A stretch of 64,000 nt of DNA from Sphingomonas piscis (GTDB taxonomy: Bacteria; Pseudomonadota; Alphaproteobacteria; Sphingomonadales; Sphingomonadaceae). The DNA lies in assembly GCF_011300455.1 (NCBI RefSeq), contig NZ_CP049869.1, positions 1,763,501 to 1,827,500 on the forward strand, given 5' to 3'. Under the pieces are notes generated by a model that was not told the DNA's origin, did no database searches, and saw nothing but the letters and a program-made list of their open reading frames with translations. A program made the translations under genes and the position numbers. Of the stretch, positions 36,897-46,093 are shown piece after piece. Position 1 is the first letter of the stretch. The number at the start of each line of letters is the position of its first letter.

Positions 36897-38000
36897 ATGG
36901 CGCGGCGGCAACGACAGACAGTGGATGCAGGCGACGGCGGCCTCTGCGCGCTGACCGGCACGCTCACCATTACTCGCGCCGCCACAACCAATCGTGAGAT
37001 CGAGGGGGCGCCCGATCCGCTCACCATCGATATGGCAGGCGTCGACCGCATGGACACGGTCGGTGCATGGGTGATCTACCGGGCAGTTCGCGATCGCGGT
37101 GCCAAGCTCGTCAATGTCTCGGACGAACAGCGCAGCCTGCTGGATCAGGTCGCGGAATTCGACGCACCGACCCAGGTGCGCCCGGAGCAGGCGCCGGGCT
37201 TCACCCGCATGCTGTCGGAGCTTGGCTTCTGGACGTCTGAGGTCGGCCGCACCCTCGTCGGTCTATTGGGCTTCTTCGGCGCGACATTGATGGGCTTCGC
37301 GGCGGTCATCCGCCGTCCCAAGAAGTTTCGCTTCAATGCCGTCGTCCAGCGCTTCGACGTCGTCGGTGTCCGCGCACTCGGCATCATCGGGCTGATGAGC
37401 TTCCTGATCGGCATCGTCATCGGTCAGCAGGGCGCAGTCCAGCTGCAGCAGTTTGGGGCTGAAGTTTACACCATCAACCTCATCGGCCGCATCACGGTGC
37501 GCGAATTGGGCACGCTGATGACGGCGATCATGGTCGCGGGCCGTTCCGGCTCCGCCTTCGCGGCGCAGATCGGCACCATGAAGATCACCGAGGAAATCGA
37601 CGCCATGCGCACCATCGGCGTGTCCCCGATCGAGGCGCTGGTGATCCCGCGCATGCTCGCCAGCGTCTTGATGATGCCCCTGCTGGCTTTCTTCGCGATG
37701 ATTATGTCCCTCTTGGGTGGCGGCGTTTTCGTTTGGCTGGAGCTTGGCTATGCGCCCGCCACTTACCTGCAGCGCTTGCAGGAAGTCGTTCCGCTGACGG
37801 ACCTTTGGATCGGCCTCATCAAAGCTCCGGTGTTCGGCTTCATCATCGGCCTGGCCGGCTGCTTCCAGGGCATGCTGGTCCAGGGCAACAGCGAGGAAGT
37901 GGGCCTTCGCACCACCACGGCAGTCGTGCAGTCCATCTTCCTGGTTATCGTGCTCGACGCCGTCTTCGCCGTCTTCTTCAGCTCGGTCGGCTGGATATGA
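36897..38000 (+). CDS. mlaE: MlaE-type ABC permease with N-terminal STAS domain
   Basis: A 367 aa inner-membrane permease for phospholipid traffic to or from the outer membrane. Residues about 15-95 are a STAS-like domain (LTIDMAGVDRMDTVGAWVIY), the role of MlaB in E. coli but here fused. Residues about 110-367 are the MlaE domain with five helices and the EQ-loop region VRELGTLMTAIMVAGRSGSA and EEIDAMRTIGVSPIEALVIP. It is coupled to mlaF by ATGA. Confidence 0.9.
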   Translation: MARRQRQTVDAGDGGLCALTGTLTITRAATTNREIEGAPDPLTIDMAGVDRMDTVGAWVIYRAVRDRGAKLVNVSDEQRSLLDQVAEFDAPTQVRPEQAPGFTRMLSELGFWTSEVGRTLVGLLGFFGATLMGFAAVIRRPKKFRFNAVVQRFDVVGVRALGIIGLMSFLIGIVIGQQGAVQLQQFGAEVYTINLIGRITVRELGTLMTAIMVAGRSGSAFAAQIGTMKITEEIDAMRTIGVSPIEALVIPRMLASVLMMPLLAFFAMIMSLLGGGVFVWLELGYAPATYLQRLQEVVPLTDLWIGLIKAPVFGFIIGLAGCFQGMLVQGNSEEVGLRTTTAVVQSIFLVIVLDAVFAVFFSSVGWI

Positions 38001-38785
38001 GCGAACAGCCGATCATCAAGATTCGGGGCCTTAGCAACAGCTTCGGCGACCAGGTCATTCACCAAGGCCTCGACCTCGACGTGCGCCGCGGCGAAATCCT
38101 TGGCGTGGTCGGCGGCTCTGGCACCGGCAAGTCGGTACTGATGCGCTCGGTCATCGGACTTCAGCGGCCGACTGCCGGCGAGATCGAAGTGCTCGGCGAG
38201 AATATGATCGACCGGTCGGAGGATGAGGCCAAGAACATCCGCCGCCGCTGGGGCATCCTGTTCCAGAACGGCGCGCTCTTTTCCACGCTGACCGTCGCGG
38301 AAAATGTCGAGGTGCCGATCCGCGAATATTTTCCGCATCTGAAGCCGCCGCTGCTGGACGAGATCGCCGGCTACAAGATCGCGATGAGCGGGCTGCCGGC
38401 TGACGCGGGTCCCAAGTATCCGTCGGAGCTGTCGGGCGGCATGCGCAAGCGGGCGGGCCTGGCGCGGGCTTTGGCGATGGATCCGGAATTGCTGTTCCTT
38501 GACGAGCCGACCGCGGGTCTGGACCCGATCGGAGCGGCCGCGTTCGACGAGCTCATTCGCTCACTTCAGAAGCGCTTGGACCTCACCGTTTTTCTGATCA
38601 CCCACGATCTCGACACGCTTCACGAAATCTGTGACCGGGTTGCGGTGCTCGCCGATCATAAGGTGATTGCGGTTGGAACGATTGCGGAACTGCTCGCTTT
38701 GGACCATCCTTGGATTCAAGAATATTTTAATGGGCCTCGCGGCAGGGCTGCGTCGGTCAATCACGGGGAAGCAGTGCCAGGCTGA
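37997..38785 (+). CDS. mlaF: Mla ABC transporter ATPase
   Basis: A 262 aa ABC ATPase powering the lipid transporter. Walker A is GGSGTGKSVLM, the Q-loop ILFQNGALFSTLTVAENV, the signature ELSGGMRKRAGLARA, Walker B LLFLDEPTAGLDPIG and the H-loop ITHDLDTLHE. Its TGA overlaps the mlaD ATG by one base. The cytoplasmic partner MlaB is probably replaced by the STAS domain of the permease. Confidence 0.93.
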   Translation: MSEQPIIKIRGLSNSFGDQVIHQGLDLDVRRGEILGVVGGSGTGKSVLMRSVIGLQRPTAGEIEVLGENMIDRSEDEAKNIRRRWGILFQNGALFSTLTVAENVEVPIREYFPHLKPPLLDEIAGYKIAMSGLPADAGPKYPSELSGGMRKRAGLARALAMDPELLFLDEPTAGLDPIGAAAFDELIRSLQKRLDLTVFLITHDLDTLHEICDRVAVLADHKVIAVGTIAELLALDHPWIQEYFNGPRGRAASVNHGEAVPG

Positions 38786-39732
38786 TGGAAACGCGGTCCA
38801 ATCACGTGATGGTGGGTGCGGTGGTTCTGGCATTGCTTGCCGGAACCCTGCTCTTCATCGTCTGGCTTGCGCGCCTCAACACCAACGAGAACAAATGCTT
38901 CGACATCTACTTCCCGGCCGTCGGCGGCCTGGCGAAGGGTTCGACGGTCAGCTTCTCGGGCGTTCCCGTCGGCCAGATCGAGAAGATCTCGCTGCTTCCG
39001 CAGCGACCGGAATTCGTCTGGGTGCGGATCAACGTCGAGGCGGAAACGCCGGTGCTTCAGGGCACCACGGCGCAGATCAAGAGCGTCAGCCTGGCCGGCG
39101 CCAACGAGATCCAACTCGACGGCGCGGTCAAGGGCGGCAGCCCGATCACGCAGCTCGGTCCGCAAGGCTGCCCGGTCATTCCGGCAAGCTCGGGCGGCCT
39201 TGGCGCCCTCCTCAACAGCGCGCCGGAATTGCTCGATCGCATTCAGCGGCTGACCGAGCGCCTGACCGAGCTGCTCAGCGACCGTAACCAGAACGCCATT
39301 TCCGACATCCTCGAGAATGTCGACGCGACCACCCGTATCCTTCGCGAGCGGGCGCCGGAGCTTGCCGATGCAATGCAGGACGCACGCATCGCCGCGCGCA
39401 ACGCCGGTGTCGCGGCGCAGAACGTCGCCAATCTCGCCGCAAGCACCGACCGCCTGGTGCAGGAAGAGGGCCGTCCGGCGGCGCAGGATCTTCGCCGAGC
39501 CATCGCCGGTGTCGAGCGCGCGACGACCAACCTCGACGCCATCATCGCCGACGCACGTCCGGGCGTTCAGAACCTGACCAAGTCGACGTTGCCCGAAGCC
39601 AACCGCCTGGTCCGCGACCTTCGCGAGTTGTCGGAATCGCTTCGCGGCTTTTCCGACCGGTTGAGCAGTGGCGGCATCGGTGGCGCGCTCGGTCCGGAAA
39701 AGCTGCCCGACTATAAGCCGAGGAAGAAATGA
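38785..39732 (+). CDS. mlaD: MCE-domain lipid-binding protein
   Basis: A 315 aa periplasmic protein anchored by one N-terminal helix (about 8-30, MVGAVVLALLAGTLLFIVWL). Residues about 35-115 are the MCE domain (VGGLAKGSTVSFSGVPVGQI). It continues with a long alpha-helical tail (about 140-305) of the kind that forms a hydrophobic lipid tunnel; E. coli MlaD is only about 180 aa, so this is the long form. Coupled to both neighbours. Confidence 0.9.
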   Translation: METRSNHVMVGAVVLALLAGTLLFIVWLARLNTNENKCFDIYFPAVGGLAKGSTVSFSGVPVGQIEKISLLPQRPEFVWVRINVEAETPVLQGTTAQIKSVSLAGANEIQLDGAVKGGSPITQLGPQGCPVIPASSGGLGALLNSAPELLDRIQRLTERLTELLSDRNQNAISDILENVDATTRILRERAPELADAMQDARIAARNAGVAAQNVANLAASTDRLVQEEGRPAAQDLRRAIAGVERATTNLDAIIADARPGVQNLTKSTLPEANRLVRDLRELSESLRGFSDRLSSGGIGGALGPEKLPDYKPRKK

Positions 39733-40331
39733 TGAAGCTGTTGCGTCTTGCTCTTCCCCTGGCAGTCGCCGCGGCCCTTGGTGGCTGTTCGCTCGGCAGC
39801 CTGCTCGGCGGTGGCGGCAAGGTGCCGCCGACCTTGCTCCGGTTGACCCCGGAAGCGACACCCGTGTCGATCCAGCGTTCGGCGAGCGCCGGCCAAGCGG
39901 TGACCGTTGCTGTTCCGGTGATCTCAAAGGAACTGCGCACCACCCGTATCGCGGCGCAGGTCAGCCCTTACGACGTTCAATATTTGACCGATATTCAGAT
40001 GATCGACACGCCCGACCGCCTGTTCCAGGATCTGGTCGCCGAGACGCTCCGCCGCCGCACCGGCCGCGTGGTGCTCGATCCCAAGACGACGACGCTGGAT
40101 CCGGGCATCGTCGTCAATGGTGAACTTCGCCGCTTCGGCTTTGACGAGGCGAGCAGTTCGGTGGTCGTCGAATATGATGTCGCTCTAGCGCGCGCCGGTG
40201 GCACCGCGGTGGAAACGCGCCGCTTCACTGCGACCGCCCCGGCGACTGCCGTGGGTGCCAGCGTCGGCCCGGCCCTGAACCGCGCCGCGAACCAAGTCGC
40301 GCTCGACGTCGCAACCTGGATCGGCGGCTAG
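39729..40331 (+). CDS. ABC-type transport auxiliary lipoprotein (PqiC-like)
   Basis: A 200 aa lipoprotein: signal MMKLLRLALPLAVAAALGGC with lipobox LGGC, then an ABC_trans_aux fold with VAVPVISKELRTTRIAAQVS, PYDVQYLTDIQMIDTPDRLF and DLVAETLRRRTGRVVLD. Relatives partner MCE systems at the outer membrane. The start overlaps the mlaD stop (ATGATGA). It completes a four-gene Mla operon. Confidence 0.85.
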   Translation: MMKLLRLALPLAVAAALGGCSLGSLLGGGGKVPPTLLRLTPEATPVSIQRSASAGQAVTVAVPVISKELRTTRIAAQVSPYDVQYLTDIQMIDTPDRLFQDLVAETLRRRTGRVVLDPKTTTLDPGIVVNGELRRFGFDEASSSVVVEYDVALARAGGTAVETRRFTATAPATAVGASVGPALNRAANQVALDVATWIGG

Positions 40332-40338
40332 CCGAGCC

Positions 40339-42945
40339 TCAAGCCAGGCTCTTGGACACCTGCTCGAACGTGTCCTTGGACAGCTTCGGCGCAGCCAGGA
40401 TGCGCTCCAACTCCGCCCGCATCAGCGCCGCGCGCTTCGGCTCGAACCTTTTCCAGCGTCCAAGCACCGGCACCTGCCGCGCGGCTACCTGAGGGTTCAG
40501 CGCATCCACAGTGATGATCATATCGGCCATCAGGCGATAGCCCTCACCGGTCGCGCGGTGGAACACCCACTGATTGACACCGAAGCTGCCGACCACTGCG
40601 CGAAAGCGATTGGGGTTCTGCAACGTAAAATCCGGATGCTCGAGCAGTGCCTTGACCTGTTCGACACCGTCGGATCGCTGCGCCGCGGCCTGAAGACCGA
40701 ACCATTTGTCGAGCACCAGCGCATCGTCCTTGAAGCGGTGGTAGAACGCCTGAAGGGCCTCCGCGCGCTCGGGAGCATCGAGCGACACCAGCGTCGTCAT
40801 CGCGCCTTGCCGGTCGGTCATATTGTCGGCCGCATCGAACTGCGCCTTGGCGAGTGCCGCACCACGCGCAGGATCGCCGGCGGCAATCAGCCCAAGGGCA
40901 ACGCTGCGCAAGCGACGCGCCCCCTTGCCGTTCGGCGACAAGTCGATCCCGGCGGCGCCGCCGGCCTGCGCATCGGCCAGTTCCTGCTCCAATTCGCGGC
41001 CGAGCGTCTCCCGCAATGCATCGCGGGCGACGTGGATCGCGTCGGGATCGACGTCCATCATCCGGTCGCCGATGATCCCCTCCGACGGCGGCAGGATCGC
41101 TTCGCCCTTGAACCACGCGTCAAGCGCGTTCGACTGGAGGGTATTGCGGACCGCCTGCACGACGGGTTCCGGATCGACGTTCTTGCCTTCCGCGCCGGCG
41201 ATCAGCACGCGAAGCATCATCTCCTGAATGGCCTCGTAGCGGGCAAACGGGTCGGTGTCGTTGGCCGCGAGTTGCTCCAGCTCACCCGCACCCCGCTGGA
41301 CGTCGAGCAGGATGGGTGCGGAGAAACCGCGATTGATCGACAGGATTGCGGGCTCGTTCACGCCCTCGATCCTGACTTGGTCCTCCGCCTTGTCGAGCAG
41401 GATCAGCCGCTCCCCGACGATCTCTCCACTGCCGTCCGCTGCAAGCAGCGCGGTCTTGAGGGGGATCGGCATCGGCTGCTTCACCGGCTGCCCCGGTGTC
41501 GGCGCGACCGCCTGGGTCAGGTGGAGGGTCGCGCGCTCACCATCCTGCTCCAGCCGCGCGGCGACCTTGGGCGTGCCGGCCTGCGAATACCACACCTTGA
41601 ACGCGGACAGGTCGACACCGCTCGCATCCTCCAGCGCTTTCACGAAATCGTCGCAGGTCGCCGCTTCGCCGTCGTGCCGCTCGAAATAGAGGTCGGTGCC
41701 GGCGCGGAACTTCTCGGCGCCCAGCACCGTGTGGAACATGCGGATGAGCTCGGCACCCTTGTTGTAGATGGTCGCCGTGTAGAAGTTGGAGATCTCGATA
41801 TAGCTGTCGGGCCGCACCGGGTGGGCGAGGGGACCCTGGTCCTCGGGGAATTGCGCCGCCCGAAGCATCTTCACATCCTCGATCCGCTTCACTGCGGCGC
41901 TGCCGTGGTCGGCCGAAAAGCCCTGGTCGCGGAAGACGGTGAAGCCTTCCTTGAGGCTCAGCTGAAACCAGTCGCGGCAGGTCACCCGGTTGCCCGACCA
42001 GTTATGGAAATATTCGTGCGCCACCACGCCAGCCACATTGTCGAAGTCGGCATCGGTGGCGGTTTCCGCGTCGGCCAGGATGTAGCGGGTGTTGAAGATG
42101 TTCAGCCCTTTGTTCTCCATCGCGCCCATGTTGAAATCGCTGACGGCGACGATGTTGAACAGATCGAGGTCGTATTCCCGGCCATAAACGCGCTCGTCCC
42201 AGGCCATGCTGTCCTTCAGCGCCTGCATGGCATGGCCGGTCTTGGGGACATCGCCGTCGCGGACGTAGATGTTGAGCTCCACCTCGCGGCCGCTCATCGT
42301 CGTGAAGCGGTCGTTGTTGGCGACGAGATCGCCGGCGACGAGCGCGAACAGGTAGCAAGGCTTGGGGAACGGATCTTCCCACTCCGCCCAATGCCGCCCG
42401 CCTTCAAGCTCACCGCTCGCAACGCGATTGCCGTTGGACAGCAGCACGGGGAAGAGCGCCTTGTCGCCTTCCATATGGACCCGGTACTTCGACAACACGT
42501 CGGGACGGTCCGGGAAGAAGGTGATGCGCCGGAAGCCCTCTGCTTCGCACTGGGTGCAGAGCATGCCGTTCGACGCATACAATCCCATCAGCTTGGTGTT
42601 GGCCGCGGGATTGAGCTTGGTCTCGATACCGATTTCATGACGGTCCCCGGGCAAGTCGATCAGCAGGTCGGGGCCGTCCATCCGCCAGGCATCGGTCACC
42701 TCCCCATCGATCCACACGCCGGCAGGGGTGATCTCGTCGCCGTTCAGGCGAAGCGTCTCCGATTGATCTCCGGCCGGGTTGCGCGCGACCAGCAGCTTCG
42801 TCTGAACCCGCGTGTGCTCATCCCCAAGTGTGAATCTAAGGCCGATCTGAGGCACCAGCCAGTCGGGCGGCCGGTAATCAAGGCGGCGGATCTCGTTATG
42901 GACGGGGGCGGCGGGTTGGTCAGGGTTGGTGCGAACGTCAGGCAT
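40339..42945 (-). CDS. pepN: Aminopeptidase N (M1)
   Basis: Broad-specificity cytoplasmic zinc aminopeptidase. The 868 aa length fits the bacterial PepN group. The exopeptidase motif is GAMENKGLNIF and the zinc site is VAHEYFHNWSGNRVTCRDWF (HExxH) with the distal Glu in LSLKEGFTVFRDQ. N-terminal beta domain, thermolysin-like domain and the large C-terminal helical domain are all present. I use ATG 42945 (MPDVRTN); GTG 42954 is also possible. It is convergent with the Mla operon, seven bases apart. Confidence 0.95.
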   Translation of the reverse strand: MPDVRTNPDQPAAPVHNEIRRLDYRPPDWLVPQIGLRFTLGDEHTRVQTKLLVARNPAGDQSETLRLNGDEITPAGVWIDGEVTDAWRMDGPDLLIDLPGDRHEIGIETKLNPAANTKLMGLYASNGMLCTQCEAEGFRRITFFPDRPDVLSKYRVHMEGDKALFPVLLSNGNRVASGELEGGRHWAEWEDPFPKPCYLFALVAGDLVANNDRFTTMSGREVELNIYVRDGDVPKTGHAMQALKDSMAWDERVYGREYDLDLFNIVAVSDFNMGAMENKGLNIFNTRYILADAETATDADFDNVAGVVAHEYFHNWSGNRVTCRDWFQLSLKEGFTVFRDQGFSADHGSAAVKRIEDVKMLRAAQFPEDQGPLAHPVRPDSYIEISNFYTATIYNKGAELIRMFHTVLGAEKFRAGTDLYFERHDGEAATCDDFVKALEDASGVDLSAFKVWYSQAGTPKVAARLEQDGERATLHLTQAVAPTPGQPVKQPMPIPLKTALLAADGSGEIVGERLILLDKAEDQVRIEGVNEPAILSINRGFSAPILLDVQRGAGELEQLAANDTDPFARYEAIQEMMLRVLIAGAEGKNVDPEPVVQAVRNTLQSNALDAWFKGEAILPPSEGIIGDRMMDVDPDAIHVARDALRETLGRELEQELADAQAGGAAGIDLSPNGKGARRLRSVALGLIAAGDPARGAALAKAQFDAADNMTDRQGAMTTLVSLDAPERAEALQAFYHRFKDDALVLDKWFGLQAAAQRSDGVEQVKALLEHPDFTLQNPNRFRAVVGSFGVNQWVFHRATGEGYRLMADMIITVDALNPQVAARQVPVLGRWKRFEPKRAALMRAELERILAAPKLSKDTFEQVSKSLA

Positions 42946-42954
42946 CCGAAGCAC

Positions 42955-43264
42955 TTAGGCAGCGCCCCCGCCGCCCACAAGGCGGGTCAGTTCAGGTGGC
43001 CTTTATCGGTGCGTGCCGATTCCGCCCAGCAGTCGAAGCTCAACATCAATGTTCGAAGCAGCGGCGCCCGTATGGCGGCAAGCATTGCCACGCTCACCGT
43101 TCCGCACATGAGCAGGAGGAAAGCTGCGATGATCATGAACATGTCATCGCATGGGTGCATGACGTGGGCGTGCCGAGGCGGTTACGGTCCAATGACGGCA
43201 TTCGGGGCTGTGGAGCGCGAGGCGGGTTGATGCGTTCAGCGGGCAAACAAGAAGGAGAAACGAC
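42955..43264. other. 310-base region with a possible 51-codon membrane ORF
   Basis: On the minus strand, 42987-43142 encodes MFMIIAAFLLLMCGTVSVAM, then LAAIRAPLLR and a polar tail. The hydrophobic start suggests a small membrane protein just upstream of pepN, but there is no ribosome site, so I do not call it a gene. The rest holds the divergent promoters for pepN and the DUF2171 gene; no clear terminator or RNA is visible. Confidence 0.3.
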
Positions 43265-43525
43265 ATGAGCGGTTTCGAAGATATCCGTGAACATATGCAG
43301 GTGGTGGGTGCCGACGAGGTGCCGCTGGGCACCGTCGATCGGGTCGAAGGCGACCGCATCAAGCTGACCAAGGCGGACAGCGGCGTTACCCATGGCGACC
43401 ATCACCACTACATCCCACGCGGCCTGGTTGCCGCGGTCGAGGGCGACACAGTGCGCCTCAGCTCCAACGCGGATGTCGCCGCGTCCCTGTTCGAGGAAGA
43501 GGAAAGCGGCGAACCGCTCTCCTGA
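43265..43525 (+). CDS. DUF2171-domain protein
   Basis: An 86 aa small protein: IREHMQVVGADEVPLGTVDR, EGDRIKLTKADSG and GDHHHYIPRGLV follow the DUF2171 pattern of a PRC-barrel-like fold found in stress-related alphaproteobacterial proteins. It has an AGAAGGAGAAACGAC ribosome site. The function is unknown; the acidic tail may be flexible. Confidence 0.8.
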   Translation: MSGFEDIREHMQVVGADEVPLGTVDRVEGDRIKLTKADSGVTHGDHHHYIPRGLVAAVEGDTVRLSSNADVAASLFEEEESGEPLS

Positions 43526-43553
43526 TCCCTTGAGGTTCTAATTTGAGGGCGTC

Positions 43554-43579
43554 GGGCGCATCAGCGTTCGGCGCCCTTT
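43554..43579. terminator. Shared hairpin between convergent genes
   Basis: GGGCGC (43554-43559) pairs with GCGCCC (43571-43576) and is followed by TTTGCTTT on the plus strand. It lies 28 bases after the DUF2171 gene and overlaps the last codons of the convergent holin gene. Confidence 0.35.
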
Positions 43580-43974
43580 GCTTTGCCCCATGCCCGCGCC
43601 GCCGTGTAGCCGAGGTAGCCGGTACCGAAGAGGGCATAGAGTTCTTCCGGAATGCCGCGGAGGTAAGCGGTCATGCCGCCTGCAATCCCGGTCGCCATGC
43701 GCGGGTCGACCGCCGCGATCAGGCCCATCGGGATCGACCACAGGATCAGCGCATACATCATGTAGAGGAAGCTTGGTCGAGCGCGGCTGGTCCACGGGTC
43801 GGACGAGTTCGCTTCCGCGATGATCGCCTGCATCTGCGCAGCGATGCCCTGCATTTCCTGGTCGCCCTGCAGCTTCAGCAATTCCAGCTTGGCTTTGTCC
43901 CGCGCCTGCGGGTCGGGAATGATCTTGTCGAGCAGTTTCGACAGCGGCGCGACAATGGCTTCAATCATAGGCAT
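43561..43974 (-). CDS. GTA-type three-helix holin
   Basis: A 137 aa protein: amphipathic start MIEAIVAPLSKLLDKIIPDP, a coiled-coil stretch QARDKAKLELLKLQGDQEMQ, then a membrane region with FLYMMYALILWSIPMGLIAA and two further weak helices. This matches the holin-of-3TM type that releases gene transfer agents in alphaproteobacteria. It is the second gene after the GH108 muramidase, 66 bases apart. No capsid, portal or tail gene is in the window. Confidence 0.8.
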   Translation of the reverse strand: MPMIEAIVAPLSKLLDKIIPDPQARDKAKLELLKLQGDQEMQGIAAQMQAIIAEANSSDPWTSRARPSFLYMMYALILWSIPMGLIAAVDPRMATGIAGGMTAYLRGIPEELYALFGTGYLGYTAARAWGKAKGAER

Positions 43975-44040
43975 GTTGGAATTCTCCCGAGGGGAAGTTG
44001 ACTTAGGTGACGTGTTTTCGTGGTCGAAGTGTCGCCTTCG

Positions 44041-44598
44041 TTAACCAACACGGTTGGCTAGCCAGCCGTAGAGGAAGGCCTCGTTCGCTGGACGCCGTTC
44101 TGCCAGCCGGAGGTAGCGCTCACCTTGTAACGCTTCGAGCGCCCGCAAGAGCACCGTCTCCCCGCCGGTGCGTCCACGGGCAGCCATGAAGGCGTCCAGC
44201 GCCTCCAGGGTGCAGCTGCCGATCCGCCCGTCCGGCGTGAGGTCGGGGTAATCCGAGCCATTCCGGTTGAGCGCCGTCAGCGCACGCTGAAGAAAGGTGA
44301 CGGCGACGGACGGACCCATGTTGATGCCGGTGTCGAACAGCTCGGCCGCGATCTTGGCCGCTCGTTGCGCGACCTGGTCCAGCTTCGGCCGAAGCCAATA
44401 TAGCCGCCGGTAGATTCCGGCTGCCTCCTGGCGGGGTAATTGCTTCATCGCCCCACGGTAACCATGGGCCCGCGCCACCGCCTCGGTGATCCCGAAGCGG
44501 GTCGGACCGCCCCGGTCCGCCGGATGGTTCACATAATCGCCTTCGCGCTCGATCACCGCGTCGATCAACGGATCGACGACGTTCGCTTCCTCACTCAT
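44041..44598 (-). CDS. GH108-type N-acetylmuramidase (endolysin)
   Basis: A 185 aa peptidoglycan hydrolase. The catalytic N-terminal motif IEREGDYVNHPADRGGPTRF (Glu in EGxY form) and FDTGINMGPSVAVTFLQRAL are typical of GH108; residues about 115-185 are a peptidoglycan-binding-like helical domain (DGRIGSCTLEALDAFM). With the holin it forms the lysis cassette of a gene transfer agent; in Rhodobacter the equivalent pair lies away from the main GTA cluster. ATG 44598 has GGGAGTGGGG upstream; no signal peptide, as expected for a holin-dependent endolysin. Confidence 0.85.
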   Translation of the reverse strand: MSEEANVVDPLIDAVIEREGDYVNHPADRGGPTRFGITEAVARAHGYRGAMKQLPRQEAAGIYRRLYWLRPKLDQVAQRAAKIAAELFDTGINMGPSVAVTFLQRALTALNRNGSDYPDLTPDGRIGSCTLEALDAFMAARGRTGGETVLLRALEALQGERYLRLAERRPANEAFLYGWLANRVG

Positions 44599-44710
44599 TC
44601 CCCACTCCCGCAATCATCCACCGAGTCGCAGAACAATAACCAAATAGGTTTGCTGTAGGACAATGGTTTTGCGCGGTTGTGCCGGACGTGAGTAGCGCTA
44701 CTGTTGAGCG

Positions 44711-46018
44711 ATGCTTCGTTCGCTCGCCTTCGCCGCCGCGCTCCTTGTCTTCTCAGTGCCCGCTTCTGCCCAGCTCAGCAGTCCCGAGCAGCTGATGGTG
44801 CAGACGGTTGATGCCGAGCAGGAGCGAACCATCGCCATGCTCGAGCGCTGGGTGAACCAGAACAGCGGCACCCTGAACCCGGCGGGCATTCGCGCCGTGG
44901 GCGAAATGGTCCGCGCGGAACTGGAGCCGCTCGGCTTCAAAGTGCAGTGGGTCCAGGGCACGGCCGACCGCGCGCCGCACCTGGTGGCCCGCCACGCGCC
45001 TCGTCCTCGGGGCCGCGGCAAGAAGATGCTGTTGATCGGCCATCTCGATACGGTGTTCGAACCGTCTTCGCCCTTTCAGCGCTGGGAGCGAAAAGGAGGC
45101 GAGGCGACCGGCCCCGGTGCCGGCGACGACAAGGGCGGCATGGCGGTGATGATCTCGGCGCTTCGGGCGATGAACGCCGCCGGTACGCTGAAGCGGGCGG
45201 ATATCACGGTGTTCCTCAGCGGCGACGAGGAAGATGCGGGCAGCCCGATCGAGGTCGCCCGACGCGACCTGATCGCCGAGGGCAAGCGGGCCGATGTCGC
45301 GTTCGACTTCGAAGGGCTGGTCCGGGACGGAGGGCGCGACATGGGCTCGACCGCGCGCCGCAGCTCCGGCGAGTGGATGGTCCGCGTTACCGCGCGCAGC
45401 GGTCATTCAAGCGGGATCTTCGCTCAAGGGTCTGGAAGCGGCGCCGTTTACGAATTGGCGCGAATCCTCGACACATTCCGCCGCGAGGTGCCGGAGGACA
45501 AGCTGACCTTCAATGTCGGCATCATGGCGGGCGGCACAACGGCGGAGCTGAGCGATGGCCGCAACGAGGTTCGTGCCACCGGCAAGGGCAACATCATCCC
45601 CGGCGTCGCCATTGCGCGCGGTGATCTTCGCGCGATCAGCCAGGAGCAGATCGACCGCGCCAAGGCGAAGATGAGCGCCATCGTTGCCCGTTCGCTCAAC
45701 GGCGCCAAGGCGGAGATCGTCTTTGAGCCCGGCGATTATCCGCCGATGAGCCCGACCACCGGGAACCGCGCGCTGCTGACCCGCCTCAACGCGGTCAACC
45801 GCGACCTCGGCCTCGACGAGCAGGGCGAGCTCGATCCCGTGAAGCGGGGCGCCGGCGACATCAGCTTCGTCGCAGCGGACGTCGACGCGCTCGCGGGCCT
45901 CGGCGCCTCAAGCTACGGCGACCATGCGCCGGGCGAGACGGTCGATTTGCCCTCCATCTTCCGCCAGGCGAAGCGCGCCGCAATCCTGCTCAGCCGTCTG
46001 TCGCGGGAGCGGCGGTGA
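44711..46018 (+). CDS. Secreted M20 metallopeptidase (carboxypeptidase G2-like)
   Basis: A 435 aa exported zinc peptidase with signal MLRSLAFAAALLVFSVPASA. Metal ligands are in LLIGHLDTVFE (His, Asp base), GPGAGDDKGGMAVMI (bridging Asp), LSGDEEDAGSP (catalytic and ligand Glu) and SYGDHAPGETVDL (His). A dimerisation lid domain (about 210-330) is inserted, as in CPG2. It probably trims C-terminal glutamate or acyl-amino acids in the periplasm. Confidence 0.9.
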   Translation: MLRSLAFAAALLVFSVPASAQLSSPEQLMVQTVDAEQERTIAMLERWVNQNSGTLNPAGIRAVGEMVRAELEPLGFKVQWVQGTADRAPHLVARHAPRPRGRGKKMLLIGHLDTVFEPSSPFQRWERKGGEATGPGAGDDKGGMAVMISALRAMNAAGTLKRADITVFLSGDEEDAGSPIEVARRDLIAEGKRADVAFDFEGLVRDGGRDMGSTARRSSGEWMVRVTARSGHSSGIFAQGSGSGAVYELARILDTFRREVPEDKLTFNVGIMAGGTTAELSDGRNEVRATGKGNIIPGVAIARGDLRAISQEQIDRAKAKMSAIVARSLNGAKAEIVFEPGDYPPMSPTTGNRALLTRLNAVNRDLGLDEQGELDPVKRGAGDISFVAADVDALAGLGASSYGDHAPGETVDLPSIFRQAKRAAILLSRLSRERR

Positions 46019-46093
46019 AGCCTCGCTGCTAGGGTTTTCGCCCAATCAGACGTTCGTCACCTGGGATCGGGCCTTGGCGGGTCCAACCATCGC

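Noticed and set aside
40558..43230. 890-codon open frame on the plus strand
   Set aside because: It is antisense to pepN and mirrors its codon pattern. High GC with strong third-position bias produces long antisense frames; no protein motif is present.
43561..44598. Prophage
   Set aside because: Only holin and muramidase are present, with no integrase, terminase, capsid or tail genes; a GTA lysis cassette explains this better.
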